Notes: a model not told the origin generated them from the letters alone. A DNA stretch of 64,000 nucleotides from Charina bottae (GCA_023362775.1 JALMGJ010000012.1:25885001-25949000), one strand, 5' to 3'. Shown: positions 35,695 through 48,512, numbered from the stretch's first letter. Made by a program: numbers and translations.

Positions 35695-36140
35695 TTAGTT
35701 TATTAATTAATTAATTAATTAAATTTATAAAAGGTAAAGGTAAAGGTACCCCCTGCACATTTGTGCAGTCGTGTCCGACTCTAGGGGCCGGTGCTCATCT
35801 CCGTTTGTTAGCCAAAGAGCCAGCGTTGTCCGAAGACGCTTCCATGGTCATGTGGCCGCATGACACGAGCAGAACGCTGTTGCCTACCCACCGAAGTGGT
35901 ACCTATTCATCTACTTGCATTTGCATGCTTTCGAATTGCTAGGTTGGCAAGAGCTGGGGCGAGTGCGGGAGCTCACTCCATCACACGGGGCTAGGGATTC
36001 GAACCTCCGAACTTGTGATCTTCCAATCGACAAGCCTGGCGTCTTACCCGCTGAGCCACCACGCCACCATAAATTAAATTTATATGGCCGCCTAACTCAC
36101 TCACAACTCCGGGTGGCTTACAGAAATAAAACCCCAAATA
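35695..36140 (-). mobile_element. LINE tail split by a SINE
   Basis: A TTAA-rich run (35700-35729) and TATATGGCCGCCTAACTCAC then GGGTGGCTTACAGAAATAAA (36080-36130) belong to one antisense L2-type tail, separated by the SINE at 35730-36071. Confidence 0.65.
35730..36071 (-). mobile_element. tRNA-derived SINE, full length
   Basis: Minus-strand copy of the 18124 family with box B GGATTCGAACC (plus strand 35995-36005 reads GGGATTCGAACC). Flanked by AATTAAATTTATA at 35717-35729 and 36072-36084. Confidence 0.9.
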
Positions 36141-37068
36141 CAAAATCCACTACACCCCTGTCTTGTGGGACCTCATGATGAGTTTTTCTCTGTAGCTGTC
36201 ACAGGCCTTGGATAGTATTCCCTGCCGAATTAACAGGATTGCCTCTTTGTTGGCTTTTAAAAAGTTCTTCAAAACATGCTTTTTAAAACAAGCCTTTTTG
36301 GGGGTAAAGTTTTTATTTTAATGTCTTTGGCATTAATTTAATTTTTTAAAATGTTTTTGTTGTGAACAAGCGAGATACTTTGGTAATTGGTGGTTTTCTT
36401 CCCTGGCTGTAATTATTGTAAAACCTGGTCCTTCTCTGTAAATCTGTTCATTAGTTAAGATGTTCTCTAAATTCAGAAGGGCTTTCCATGTTCCCCGTTT
36501 CCAAATGGAAAGCTGGGGTGAAGGAAGATCTGTTTAGACAGCAACCATGGTGAAGAAGACTCTATGTCTGCAACGAAAAGGGAGTGGAGGTTTTGGATTG
36601 CTACTTACAAAGCTGTTAGCCATGTCAGGTCATTAAGAATAATTGGCTTTCTATCCCTCTTGGGCAGAAGTAAGTGATAGCCTATAATAAGGAAGCTTGA
36701 ATGCTGTGAGTGGCAGACACAGTACTGTTGTTTATAAAGGTGTGACAGTTCAGTATTTGGCTGGAAGGTTCTTGTGGAAGCGCTAAGTTTCTTAGGATAA
36801 TGCATAATCATTACAAGGAAAGAATTATATGATGATTTAAGGTTGGTATGCAGGACACTCTAAAGCAACAATAAATGAATTTTAAATAAAGTAGAGATTC
36901 TTGGGATGGGAGGAATCGAATCTGCACCAAGTCAGATTGTGCTGCCCCATTCCATGAACAGGGAATGGGAAAGAGGGCCAGGCCATGTGAAGCAGTAATG
37001 GCAAAGTTGGCAAGAATAGAGAGAAATGTTGAGTAACCTCTGCCGCCTCCTCTTCCTTCTTTGTTTAG

Positions 37069-37225
37069 GGATGAGAAGAACCAGTCCATTATCGTTAGTG
37101 GGGAATCCGGTGCGGGAAAAACAGTCTCAGCCAAATACGCCATGCGATTCTTTGCATCAGTTGGAGGGTCCTCCAGCGAATCCAATATTGAAGAGAAGGT
37201 CCTGGCTTCCAGTCCTATCATGGAG
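37069..37225 (+). CDS. MYO5B: MYO5B P-loop exon
   Basis: 157-base exon between a pyrimidine-rich TTTGTTTAG acceptor and a GTAAGG donor. Its first base completes the Arg codon split from the exon at 1172, and it ends on a whole Glu codon. It carries the ATP-binding P-loop GESGAGKT at 37100-37123 (about residues 163-170), followed by [16 protein letters not shown], the variable loop 1 (SSSESNIEE) and [10 protein letters not shown]. The P-loop is intact, so the motor should bind nucleotide. [14 protein letters not shown] and ASSPIME agree with MYO5B as recalled; MYO5A has DERNQ and ASNPIME. Introns of 35.7 kb and 8.1 kb flank it. Confidence 0.96.
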
Positions 37226-38379
37226 GTAAGGGGTGAGGAGTGGGGAAAAAGTCTTTCATTTTTGTAGAATTGGAGGAAGGGAGGAACATTTAGTCACACT
37301 GGCAACATTTAGGCTAGCTTTCCCCAATGCGAGTCAACCTCCCTCAACTTGGTATCTGCCAGATATGTTTATGCCTGCAGTTCCCAAACACTTCATGCAT
37401 GGACTATAAAATGGGGGCTTTCCAGTTGTTGTCAGCAGAGTTAACTCAGCATCCATTGTAGAGTTAAATATAGAGGTTTGCTTCCTCAGAATTTAACCCC
37501 AAAACATGGTCTCTTGTCGTAGCTATCTCTTGTTTCCACAGTGAATCAGTAGTTTGGTTTTAGTGACCCTCCACATTCTCCCCTAAAAGTGAAATGAATT
37601 TATGTTATGAACAATATGTCACTACTGCAAATAAGGCCCATGTTAGTATGGAAGTCATGCCAGTATTCTAGCACATGTAAATATTGTATGATATTATCAC
37701 TGGATACATGAATACACCTGGCTAGGTAATGCTGTGTTGGCATGTTTCCTTGCTGTGCTGCTGACTTGATATATCTGTATTTATCAATTCCTGCTATAAA
37801 ATGAAATCCACAAAGATCTAGTATTGGGGACAGAGGTATCTAAACAGTCTCCATTTTTATTGGAGAAAGTAAGTATGTTTGAAAAAAAAATTTAAATGAG
37901 TGAGCTACTTTGTGGTGAAATCTCCAACGTCATGGAGAAGTCAGTAGGAATTTCATTGTAAACTCTCTTATATCACTTTCCGGGGTAAATAAGCTTAGAC
38001 TTCTGTTCTGGAATTCACCTGTCAGCATGGAAGATGGATAATGCTTCTTAGTGTTGTGTCACTTTGAGAATCACCATGTTCACTTGGTTCAAGATAATCT
38101 TGTATAGATTGGTGTTTCTTTGTACTGCCTTCTGTTTGGTAACTTCAGCTTCAAGTGTTTGTGAACTGGACTTTGTGTCAACACTGTCCCATTTTATTCT
38201 AATAAAGTGTTCAAGTCCCTGGTCTTGAAAAACTGAGCACAATCAAACCTGGTTAGTGCTTATATGAGAGACAACCAGGAAATCCCAGGGCTGTAGGATA
38301 GAACAAGAGGTTTAAAAAAAATCTCCGAAGAAGCTAATGGCAAAAAAAACCTTTTATTTTGTGGGGAGGGACCTTGTGG

Positions 38380-38710
38380 GGAGGGGTCCAGGAGGCGGGC
38401 CTTCTCTGCAGTAGCGCCCGCCCTTTGGAATATCTTGCCCCCAGAGTTCAGGTGGATTTCCTCCCTCCCAGCCTTCCCTAAAGATCTGAAAACCTGGTTC
38501 TGCCGCCTAGCGTGGGAGGGGAAAGGTAATAGCTCCTCCTGGGGGTGGTTAGTACCATAATGCCCTCCCCGTTGATCGACATCAATTCGCCATATTGGAT
38601 TTTATATTTATTTATATTATATTAATAAATTATAATTTTATGTGTGTATTTTAATCTTAATTTTTATTGTAAGCCGCCCAGTTTGGGGGGAGATGGGCGG
38701 TCATATAAAT
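38380..38710 (+). mobile_element. L2/CR1-type LINE 3' end
   Basis: GGTCCAGGAGGCGGGCCTTC TCTGCAGTAGCGCCCGCCCT then AACCTGGTTCTGCCGCCTAG is the same 3' coding end as 19375, followed by GCCGCCCAGTTTGGGGGGAG ATGGGCGG tail text. 5' truncated, several frame breaks. Confidence 0.75.
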
Positions 38711-38714
38711 GAAA

Positions 38715-38769
<55 letters not shown>

Positions 38770-38814
38770 CCAACCAACCAACCAACCAACCAACCAACCA
38801 ACCAACCAACCAAC
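38711..38814. repeat. (AAAT)n(ACCA)n compound microsatellite
   Basis: About 14 AAAT units then about 11 ACCA units directly on the LINE 3' tail. Confidence 0.95.
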
Positions 38815-39591
38815 CTAGCTTTAGCAATAACATTAATAACTAGACTACTCGAGATTCTCTTTTGGATCTGGCCCTCCTATAAGGCAGCGTAGGGTGGTTG
38901 TCTCAAGTGGCAGATGCTGGTGTGGGCATCAGCACTTCTGAACTCTCTCTCAGACTCCTGGCTGTTCTCACAGGGGGATGTAGCCAGTCCTAGACCACCC
39001 AAGCAATCCTTCCCCCTCTAAATTCACCTGCCCCCTTAGCCTTGGTGGAGAACTCTCTCCTGCTACCAGTGCTGCAGCCAGATTCAGCAGTTCTTCCTCC
39101 AGCCAGTTTCTGTACTTGAAAGAGCAATACGGAATCACCAGGTACTTCAGCTTAGGAAGCAAAATGTCTTGCCCAGCCATGAATTTCTTTTGAACGTGCC
39201 ACCTTCCAATTCAGGATAACACAACCCGTTTCTTGTATGCCCCACCAATTTTAATAGCTACCAGTTTGCAAGCTGTACTAAACTGAGTTAAAAACATGGA
39301 ACCCAGTATTGGCTACAGCACTTTAAAAAACACATTGATGGTGCGGAATACAAATGGACTTGTTTTTTCCAGGCTGTGCATAAGATACTTCTAGAAATGT
39401 AATGGAAAAGCAGTCATTTTTCAGTTGCGTTTCTTTTGCACTTTTCCAATGCTGTCTTGTAACACAAAATCATGATCATGTAATGGGTAGTTGTTAATTT
39501 TGCTTGCTTTTTTTGTAGCATTAAAACTTCTGGGAAGACCTTAACAGAATAGTTATTCCGTTCTCTGATCTTTTTTCCCTTTTCTTTGGCT

Positions 39592-39709
39592 CAGTGTTTT
39601 TCAAACTTGCCAACTTTAAAATCTGTGGACTTCAACTCCCACATGCTGGTGGGGAATTCTGGGAGTTGAAGTCCATACATCTTAAAGTTGCCAAATTTGA
39701 GAAACACTG
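39592..39709. mobile_element. palindromic hAT MITE
   Basis: CAGTGTTTTTCAAACTTGCC to CCAAATTTGAGAAACACTG; flanks CTTTGGCT and CTTTAGCT agree at 7 of 8 bases. Confidence 0.9.
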
Positions 39710-40361
39710 CTTTAGCTCATGTAATCAATTGATTAATTGATTTATAGATTGCTGTAAGCAATTGACTCTCTGTGATTTGCAGTCCAGTTAAAAGAGGTCT
39801 ACAATTAAAACACTGATCAGTAAAAACAACCAGTCAAAATAACTGTCTCAGCTGGGCAAGATCAAAGAAGCAAGAATTACATGGACTTTAGCAATGTATC
39901 TTTAATGCTAGTCTGGAGTAAGTACAGAACGTTGAAAATTGTAAGAGGAATTTCCCACTGAGTTCATTAAAGCAAAGTCTCTTTGAATCTTCCTCCCAGA
40001 TTTCTTGCCATCTGGCCTGAGTTGCTGTTTATGAGATAAGCTGCCAACAGACTGGACTTCATATCTTGATTGTATCTATGTTCTCTTTCATTCCTTTTCT
40101 ACCCTCCCCACAATCTCTCACCATAACAATCAAAATACAATCCTCTTGCCAACCCCAGCTTAATGACAGCCACACTTAGGTCCCCAAAGTCCAATGAAAG
40201 AGCTCTGTCTTCACAGCCTTAGGGAAAGATTTCAAGGTAGATGCTGGTTGGACCTCGGTACTGCAAGTTGGGAACCATCACAGAAGAACATTGGTTTGGA
40301 CCCCAACTCTTATTTCCTTCATAGGGGGACTCTCAGCACACCGCCCAAGCTGAGCATACAG

Positions 40362-40626
40362 CAGGGCTTTCCAAAGTTTTTCCCGCGGCGACACACCAAC
40401 CGGCGTTGGTGTGTCGCCGCGGGAAAACCCGGAAGTGCGGCAGCGGGCAAAAACCCGGAATTGCTGCTGCTGCTGCTTTCGGGTTTTGCGCGCTGCAGTT
40501 GGTGTGTCGCCGCGGGAAAACCCAGAAGCGCTGATGATGATCAGCGCTTCCGGGTTGTGTGGCGACACACCAGACTGTGTGTGGCGACACACTTTTGTGT
40601 CGCCACACACAGTTTGGAAAGCGCTG
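40362..40626. mobile_element. GC-rich hAT-like element
   Basis: 265 bases, ends CAGGGCTTTCCAAAGTTTTT and ACACAGTTTGGAAAGCGCTG, perfect 8-bp duplication GCATACAG (40354-40361, 40627-40634). The core has stacked palindromes such as CGACACACCAACCGGCGTTG GTGTGTCG and AGCGCTGATGATGATCAGCG. No transposase; conceptual frames through it are not genes. Confidence 0.93.
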
Positions 40627-41584
40627 GCATACAGGATGGGCTGGTTGTAGATAAAGGAGGGGATTCTCAAGATATCCAGGAACCCATCCATGTAGGGCAT
40701 TTTGACTTGTACCCAGAAACCTATCAGAAGCCAAAGCAGTACATTATACGTGTCCCTGATGCTCTCTTGTGACTTACTTTAGCATTTGCAGAGGATCAAT
40801 CAATCTCTAGCAATCACATGGTTGCATTTTTCCTCCTTGTCCTGTTAAGACAGTGACCATCGTATCCAAATTACAGGAGTGGAGGCTGCATGCAATGCTT
40901 GTGTAAAGCTCCTATTCCAGAGGGATTGAGTTCTAATGACAGGATTTTTAATTTACAAGGACGTTGATGAGAAAGTGGAATGAGCAAATTCTGGTACCGT
41001 AACTCAAACATGCGGAGGTAAATCTTGCAAGGAGCATGCAGTATTTTCTTGCTTCTACTGGAATTTTAGTTAGTATTGTCAAAGGGTGGTTTTCAAAAGA
41101 CTTAGCAGTTTTGTGAGAGTTTTCAGCCCTCTGCAAATGTTTTCCGTCTCGGTGCCAGCTTTTATGTTATTTGCTCTCACTGTCATTTGGCTGTGCTGAC
41201 TCATGTAATTTTTAAAAACATGTCACAGATGTGCAAAGGCATCTCATATGCATCAGTGCAGCCAATCAATTAAAATTAAATGGTGATGTGAGCCCATGAG
41301 GCCAACACAACACTAATGTTCAATGATGAGTATCTTAATTTAATTTCATTTGATTTTTCTATCACGGCTTGATTTTTGAGGTGAAGATTAAAACCTTTGG
41401 GTTCTCGTAATGGACTATACAGGGCAATTCTTGACTCTGCTGTGTAAGTGGCAGCTCATACAGAATGCAGTACCAAGAGCATGGTTGGAAACATCAGAAA
41501 GAAAACATATTTCTCTCTCTCGTTGAAAAAGCTGCCAAAACTCTCTCAGTCCTATTCAAGGGGGTGACCTTTAAAGCCTTAGAC

Positions 41585-41843
41585 CAGAACTTTCCAAACT
41601 GTGTGTCGTGACACATTAGTGTGTCGGCTGCAGTGTCTGGGTGTGTCGCTGCTGCTGCTGCCTCCGAGCCCTGCCAGGATTCCACGCAGGTCGTAGTGCC
41701 TGCCTTGTGCCTGGCTGCCTCTAAACCTGCTGTGATTCCGCGCAGGTCCTAGTGCCTGCCTTGTGCCCTGCTGTAAGAGTGTGTCGCAAAATGATGCATG
41801 TCTAAAAAGTCTGTCACCAACATGAAAAGTTTGGAAAGCTCTG
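41585..41843. mobile_element. hAT-like element with two minisatellite units
   Basis: 259 bases, ends CAGAACTTTCCAAACTGTGT and AAAAGTTTGGAAAGCTCTG, perfect 8-bp duplication CCTTAGAC (41577-41584, 41844-41851). The core holds about two copies of the 56-61 bp unit expanded at 26826. Confidence 0.93.
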
Positions 41844-42252
41844 CCTTAGACAATTGGGAAGGTCAGTATGTGTACAAGATGGGCGGCCGAGAAATTCGAT
41901 AAATAAATTAATTAATTTGAGGGGGCACCTGTCCTTTTACATACATTTAGGGCTGTGCATCCTTCCAATTCAAAGGCAAAAAGGAGATATGGAGTATGTA
42001 GGGATACATGTTGCACTCTTTAAACTTAATCTGTCTTTCCTAAGGATTGAGATGCAGCTGTGGAGGGTAGCTGTGCGATTCTTGGAAGAGATGCACCTGC
42101 TTTAAAGAGTTACAGAGAGGGGTGCGGGAGTTCCCTGTGTGCTTCAAAGCACCCTTTTGCTTTCAGGTCTGCAGCTTTGGACAGCCCAAATCTGTCCAAG
42201 CATTGGGTTCTACCAAAGTCCCAACTTTCCCTAGAAAATGGTATGCAAGATA

Positions 42253-42547
42253 TCTATGAAGGTTCTCAGTCATCCAGGTGGAATTGTCTGTAGCTTGAAT
42301 CATGTCAACTGGATTTCTATTTTCTCAGTGGAAACGTTTCGCTCCTTATCCAAGGAGCTTCTTCAGTCTGAGCAAAGTTGGTAAGGGAATCCTAAATATG
42401 TTTCTAGGTAGCTGTGCCTCACAGCTACCTAGACACATATTTAGGATTCCCTTACCAACTTTGCTCAGACTGAAGAAGCTCCTTGGATAAGGAGCGAAAC
42501 GTTTCCACTGAGAAAATAGAAATCCAGTTGACATGATTCAAGCTACA
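42253..42547. mobile_element. foldback PLE
   Basis: Arms 42288-42416 and 42420-42548 (129 bases, the last base shared with the flank) with a 3-base loop, and a 35-base leader on the left. Flanked by GGTATGCAAGATA at 42240-42252 and 42548-42560 (13-bp target duplication). Arms match the outer 129 bases of the arms at 8988. Confidence 0.93.
42470..42503 (+). ncRNA. hammerhead-like core in foldback (mirrored at 42333-42366, minus)
   Basis: CUGAAGA, perfect 7-bp stem II GCUCCUU/AAGGAGC with loop GGAU, GAAACGUU. Just outside, GCUCAGA and CACUGAG could pair (CUCAG/CUGAG) as stem I. Confidence 0.6.
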
Positions 42548-44069
42548 GGTATGCAAGATAGCTAACAGTCCTTGAATTGCCCTTTGATGGACCATGAGCA
42601 ACTCAGTCTGATCTGGAGTATAAGCAACAGTTAGTTTTCTTCTTTACCCCATCCATGAATGAGATCAGATGCTATTGGGGGATTTGAATTCTTTCCTTGA
42701 ATTTTAGTCTTTGATGGTTTTATTCACAGGTAGAAAGATTGTGGCTGGATCCTATGTTTTGCAAGCCAATAAGGCTTTCCCAGACAAGAGCTAAAACAAG
42801 CTATGGCTTAGTTTGCTACGTGAATGCAACTATCACAGGCCCCATTTGATCCTCCTGTTCTATGAGGGGTATGTGCTGAGTGACAACTTAATAAGTAAGA
42901 GGGTGCAGGTGACATGAAAGCTTAACTGCGTTGCGCTTAGTATGGTGGCCCCTGGGGACCCTTCCCATGAAGGAACTTTACTAAAAGAGAGACTATCTGG
43001 CATATTTATATCTTGAGAATTTAATAGCTTTGCTCCTCCCTTTCTAGTGTCTTTCGAAGCAGCTTTATTGCCACCCCACCAAGATTGCTCTGTGCCTGTG
43101 GATATTGCATAAAAAAACCTGTTCATATTTCATAACCTCCAATGAGGTAGCAAAAACGAGGGGAAGGTTATTTGCATGAATTTATTATCATTATCTTTTT
43201 CCTCCTAATCAACTTTTAAAACCAGAATTCATGCCTTCATTAAGCTTAAATTAAGATCCAGAGCTGTAAATTCTTGATAAGACACCAAGCATTTTCTATG
43301 CCAATTTTTTGTTACCGTTAATTTTAGTTTTGGCTGGTATTTTTTAGGGGTTGTGCACAGCTAGATTCTGTTCTTATATAAACTGTTCGTCACTTAGCAT
43401 GCAGGACATCCTGTTTCACTAATACCTTTGGAAGCACATTTTAATTCAATTGCTTTTCTGTAATCAGTCTATCTCAAATTCTGAGCTATTAAGAAGCAAA
43501 TATGTGGGCTTTGTCCCAACTGTACATGTAGTAAAAAACGTTATTTTGTAATAAATCAATAAAGCTGTATCAAGAGCTGTAACTGTCAATGCAAGCTACC
43601 AATGATCTCTCTTAGAAAGCAAACACAATTCAACTATAGAGTAATCAATAATTTCTGCCTCTGGTATGGTAAGTCAGGATTGTTTGAATAAAACACAGTT
43701 GTCTGGGTCTACACAAGATGCTACACCGCAAACCATGGTCTGCAAACAACAATGGCTGGATTCACATCACAGCCTAAGCCAAAACCAAACAAATCACATT
43801 GTGTCTATAAACAATGAGTGAACCCTACTTCTGTGCCTTGCTTGAAAACTGCAATCTATTATAACATAAGTCTGCCTCCAAATAAATTAATCTAGATACA
43901 CACTGTTTTGTGTTAGTCGTAACGAGTATAAGGTTGCTTAGAATTATAATGTGTATGTAGGTCTGTTGTTGTCATCATTATACTAGTTAACATTGTATAA
44001 AGAAAAGCATGGTCTCTTTTGGGTGGCCAAAAGCTCCCCAATATGACATTTTTTGCATATTTCTATATT

Positions 44070-44185
44070 TTTTTATTTTATTTTATTTTATTTTATTTTA
44101 TTTTATTTTATTTTATTATTTATCACATTTATATCCCGCCCATCTCCCCCACAAGGAGGGACCCTGGGCGGTTATATAGAATATT
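44070..44185 (-). repeat. (TTTTA)n array and LINE tail
   Basis: Ten or so TTTTA units followed by ATATCCCGCCCATCTCCCCC ACAAGGAGGGACCCTGGGCGG, the antisense LINE tail also seen at 14245. Confidence 0.8.
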
Positions 44186-44397
44186 TCTATATTTGCATAT
44201 ATATAATCTGCAACTCCCTATTTCCTAGCCAATTTAGGCTTCTGGAGGGTACTAGGTTGGGAAGATTAGTCCATGTCATTTTGAAGCTTTGAGGAAGGTT
44301 GTTAGCTCCCATAAAGGCACATCATTTGAGTCTCTTGATTGTCCGTTAGCACTCAATTGTGAAGCCCAAGATTTCATCCAACTACTATCATCTAGAG

Positions 44398-44504
44398 CAG
44401 TGTTTTTCAAACTTGGCAACTTTTAAGATGTGTGGACTTCAACTCCCAGAATTCTGGGAGTTGAAGTCCACACATCTTAAAGTTGCCAAGGTTGAAGAAC
44501 ACTG
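44398..44504. mobile_element. palindromic hAT MITE, compact
   Basis: CAGTGTTTTTCAAACTTGGC to GGTTGAAGAACACTG, with the arms meeting at CCCAGAATTCTGGG. Flanks ATCTAGAG and ATCACGAG agree at 6 of 8 bases. Confidence 0.88.
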
Positions 44505-45302
44505 ATCACGAGTAATCTAGAGTGTTAATGTCAGAACCGGAGCAATAGTTAATGGCATCTGGATTCATCCTCCTGACATGGGTTTTGTAGTTAGTAAGTA
44601 GGGAACAGAGCACAGCATTAGAAATAGAGCAGCAACAGTGTGGGAGCAGGCTGCATTCCTGCAGATTGTAAAATGCTGTTTGGGGAAGCTTTATCACAGC
44701 CTGGTACCAGCTGGGAAGATCAAAGGCGAGGTGAAACAGAGAGGGTCATTAGGGACTGGTAGGCATGGCAACGAGGGACTGGTAGCCATGGCAACAAGGA
44801 AGGAGGGGAAAAGGAAAAGTTTTTATTCAACTGCTTTGGCGCCAAACTGCATTCGTGTCTTAAACCAAGGTACTGGCCAGTTCTCCTTATTAAAATAATC
44901 TTTGTATATCTGAACGGTGTGTACTGTGGATTACTGAGAGTAAGGGTGCAAGGGCCATGATCCTCACAGTTAATTATATTTACCAAGTTCATCTGATAAC
45001 GAACTCTTATCAACATTATAAAGTGTTTGCTGCCATCTTCATTGTTTACACTCTAAAACAAGCTTGTAAAATAGATCAGTGTTTGTTTCTCTTTCACAGG
45101 TAGAGGGGATAAGGCTAATAGATATTTTATGATCTTGTTAAAGAGTGTACCACTTAATCTTCAAGAAATGTTGCTATCTCTATCTGTCATTCTCTCTCTC
45201 TTTCTCTTAATATAAAGATTTTTTTATATATATATGCAACTAGTTATGAAGTGTACCTGTGAGATAAATGAACATTGTTGCAAAAAGAAACTATATTTCT
45301 AA

Positions 45303-45506
<204 letters not shown>

Positions 45507-46469
45507 TGAGGACTGAAAAACATGTTCCACATGACCTGTGGCTTCTGTCTAGAACAGTAGTTTTGTGCTCCTCCCAACTACTACAAATCTTGTAAGATGC
45601 AATGCTAATATTCACACCATGTTACTGTATTAATTACAATACATAGGACTACTCTGTGCCTTACCTATTTTAGAGTTTTGTGAGTTGATGCCCCTCCCGT
45701 CATGCCATATGTGATGAAGTAGGGTGAGAATAGAGGTCTTTAGTTTTTTAGGAATGCTAGGTGAGTGTGTGTGTGTCTGTGTGTCTGTGTGTGTATGCAT
45801 TATTCTGCTTTTCTACTTAGAAAGTCCTCAAAGTATTGCCTTGGTTAATTCATCCTCCTCCAGTATCGAAATACCATTACTTTTGAAAAAGGGAGTGTGC
45901 AAATTCAGTTAGGTGGCATATTTTACACAAATAGCTATGATGAGGAACCAAATGTAGGGATTTGTAGGGATATGAAGAGATAGCAAGCTCATTATTTGGT
46001 TGCAGATACTGCTGTAACTCTGTCTAGCTAATAACTTTTTATGTTGCTTCCCGCTATTACAAAACAGTGCCTGCCATGCATATCCTGGAGTAGAACACAC
46101 ACACCCAATGCTGAGGATGGACTGAATATGTGCACTGCTGTTCTATAGGGCAGTGAACCTGGGGAGGGAGGAGGGTTGGAAGAGAGTATCCTGTCATAGC
46201 AGGGTGCATGGTGAGGGCTGCTACAGGGAGCATTCCCCATTGCAACCTGGGAGATGTGTTTGACATAACTGAGCAGAATATGTTGACGTTAGTCCAAAAT
46301 AGAAGTTGCTTTCAGAAGGCACTACTATTCAACACTGCTGGTCTCTTTTTCTTCTATTGCTTTCTGTTTTGTATTTAAATATTTACCTTTTTTGTCGCTT
46401 TGGAAATGTAATTCTTTTCCAGAGGCCAAGGATACAGGTCACCGATGGCAGTTGGCATCTGATAATGCC

Positions 46470-46586
46470 ATTCATTCATTCATTCATTCATTCAACTGGG
46501 GGGAAATATTTATTTATTTATTTATTTATTAATTTATTCATTCATTCATTCATTCATTCATTCATTCATTCATTCATTCATTCATT
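46470..46586. repeat. (TTCA)n/(TTTA)n microsatellite
   Basis: TTCA units (46470-46495), TTTA units (46507-46532) and again TTCA units (46536-46586). Confidence 0.93.
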
Positions 46587-46828
46587 TTATATAGCTGCCT
46601 AGATGGCTGCCTAGATTGTAAAAAAAAACCCCTAGGTGGCTAATAAACAACTCAACAAATAATAAAAAACCTCATAAAACTCTTTAACACATCACCCACA
46701 CCATAATAGTACCCTCTCTAGAAAAACACCAAAAAATGCTGGGTTCATCTCCCATCCTGACCCAATGCCTGAGGGAAGATCCAGGGCTTAACAGCCTTCT
46801 GGGAGGCAAGAAGGATAGGGGCCCTCTA
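46587..46828 (-). mobile_element. L2/CR1-type LINE tail
   Basis: ATATAGCTGCCTAGATGGCT, GGTTCATCTCCCATCCTGAC and CTTAACAGCCTTCTGGGAGG CAAGAAGGATAGGGGCC follow the antisense order of the 14245 tail. It stops at the TA where the Tigger-like element inserted. Confidence 0.6.
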
Positions 46829-46830
46829 TA

Positions 46831-47238
46831 CAGGTAGTCCTTGCTTAACAACCACAATTGGGACTGGAATTTTGGTTGCTAAGTGAAGCAGTCATTAAGC
46901 AAATCCAACCTGATTTTATCATCTTTTTCATGGCGGTCATTAAGTGAATCACCGTGAGTGTTAAGCGACCCACATGGTCGTTAAGTGAATCATGTGGTTC
47001 CCCATTGATTTTGCTTGCCAGAAGCTGGCCAGGAAGGTCAAAAATGGTGATCACGTGACCACGGGATGCTGCAATGGCCATAAATGTGAACTGGTTGCCA
47101 AGTGCCCAAATTGTGATCACGTGACCGCGGGGACACTGCGATGGTCGTAAGTGTGAGGATCGGTCGTAATGTTTTTTCCAGCACTGTTGTAAGTCCGAAC
47201 CATCACTAAACGAATGGTTGTTAAGCGAGGACTACCTG
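46831..47238. mobile_element. Tigger-like (Tc1/mariner) MITE
   Basis: Ends CAGGTAGTCCTTGCTTAACA and TTGTTAAGCGAGGACTACCTG, flanked by TA (46829-46830, 47239-47240). Diverged sister of 30147, same length class. Confidence 0.85.
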
Positions 47239-47916
47239 TATCTCAGTGAGCAGGTTACAACTATAGTCTTATTCAAATATAACAAACTATAGTTTTTATA
47301 GAAAGAAGCTGGCACTAATCTCAGACTTGTGCAGTCCATATTCACTAGATGAGAGGAGGAGATCATGAATTATAAGTGCCCTGAAATATGAATAAGGCAT
47401 TTTACAAGTCTTAGCTACCTGAGATAGGATATGTAGGATTCCTTGTTTGAAGATGTTTCACATGAAAAACTCTCTGAATGGAAAAAGTCAGTCAGGTGCT
47501 GGGGAGAAGACTTCTAGTTTTATTTGAATCATCTCTACTTTGAATGATTTGGCAGATGTGCACATTCCGGTTGAAAGGATATACTAGACCACAATGCCTG
47601 AGGTACATGAACATTGGCAATTATGATTTAGAATCTACAAGGTCCACCTTAGCAATGAAAATCTTGGCAGGAGTGGAATAGGTTCACAACCAGCTGTAAG
47701 TAAAACTTACATGTGAGTCAGTTGAGTGATTTGTAACTATGACCCAATGTTTGAGCATTGTATTTTTTTCCCCTTTATCATCTCCCCTTTCTCTATTTGC
47801 GGTTAAGATTACATACATAACATCTCCATTTAGATCCTAATTAGAACAGACATGTTGAGTTCAAAAAACTAAGCAAGGTCAGATCTAATTAGTTCTTGGA
47901 TAAGAAACCTCTAGAA

Positions 47917-48156
47917 CAGGGCTTTCCAAAGTTTTTCCCGCGGCGACACACCAACCGGCGTTGGTGTGTCACCACGGGAAAACCCGGAAGTGCCGTCCTT
48001 GCGGCAGCGCGCAAAAACCCAGAAGCGCTGCTGCCGCTTTCGGGTTTTGCGTGCTGCAGTTGGTGTGTCGCCGCGGGAAAACCCGGAAGCGCTGATGATG
48101 ATCAGCGCTTCCGGGTTGTGTGGCGACACACCAGACACACAGTTTGGAAAGCTCTG
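47917..48156. mobile_element. GC-rich hAT-like element
   Basis: 240 bases, ends CAGGGCTTTCCAAAGTTTTT and CACAGTTTGGAAAGCTCTG, perfect 8-bp duplication CTCTAGAA (47909-47916, 48157-48164). Core nearly identical to 40362 with small indels, so a recent relative. Confidence 0.93.
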
Positions 48157-48512
48157 CTCTAGAAAATCTCTGGGCTGTAGGCTAGATTAGACGTACAGCC
48201 CATAAAGCTTAACTTCAGAGGGCCCTCTGTCCAGCCTCAGTTCTTTTGCTATAAAATGGGAATAATCATTATATCCCTAATCAGAACAGTGCCAGCTTCT
48301 TTGCCACTCATTTAATACTCATCTCATAGTTTCATTAGATTAAAACTTAATTGTAGCTAGTAATTTTTTTAAAAAAATATCATCCTGACCTTGAAGAGAG
48401 GTGTATGAAATCTGAGGTGTGAGTATATCTAGAGAAAGGGAAAGGGGTGTGCTGAATGATATTTAATAAATTGTAGCTCATATCTCTGCAATTAACCAAT
48501 GTTATTTCTCAG

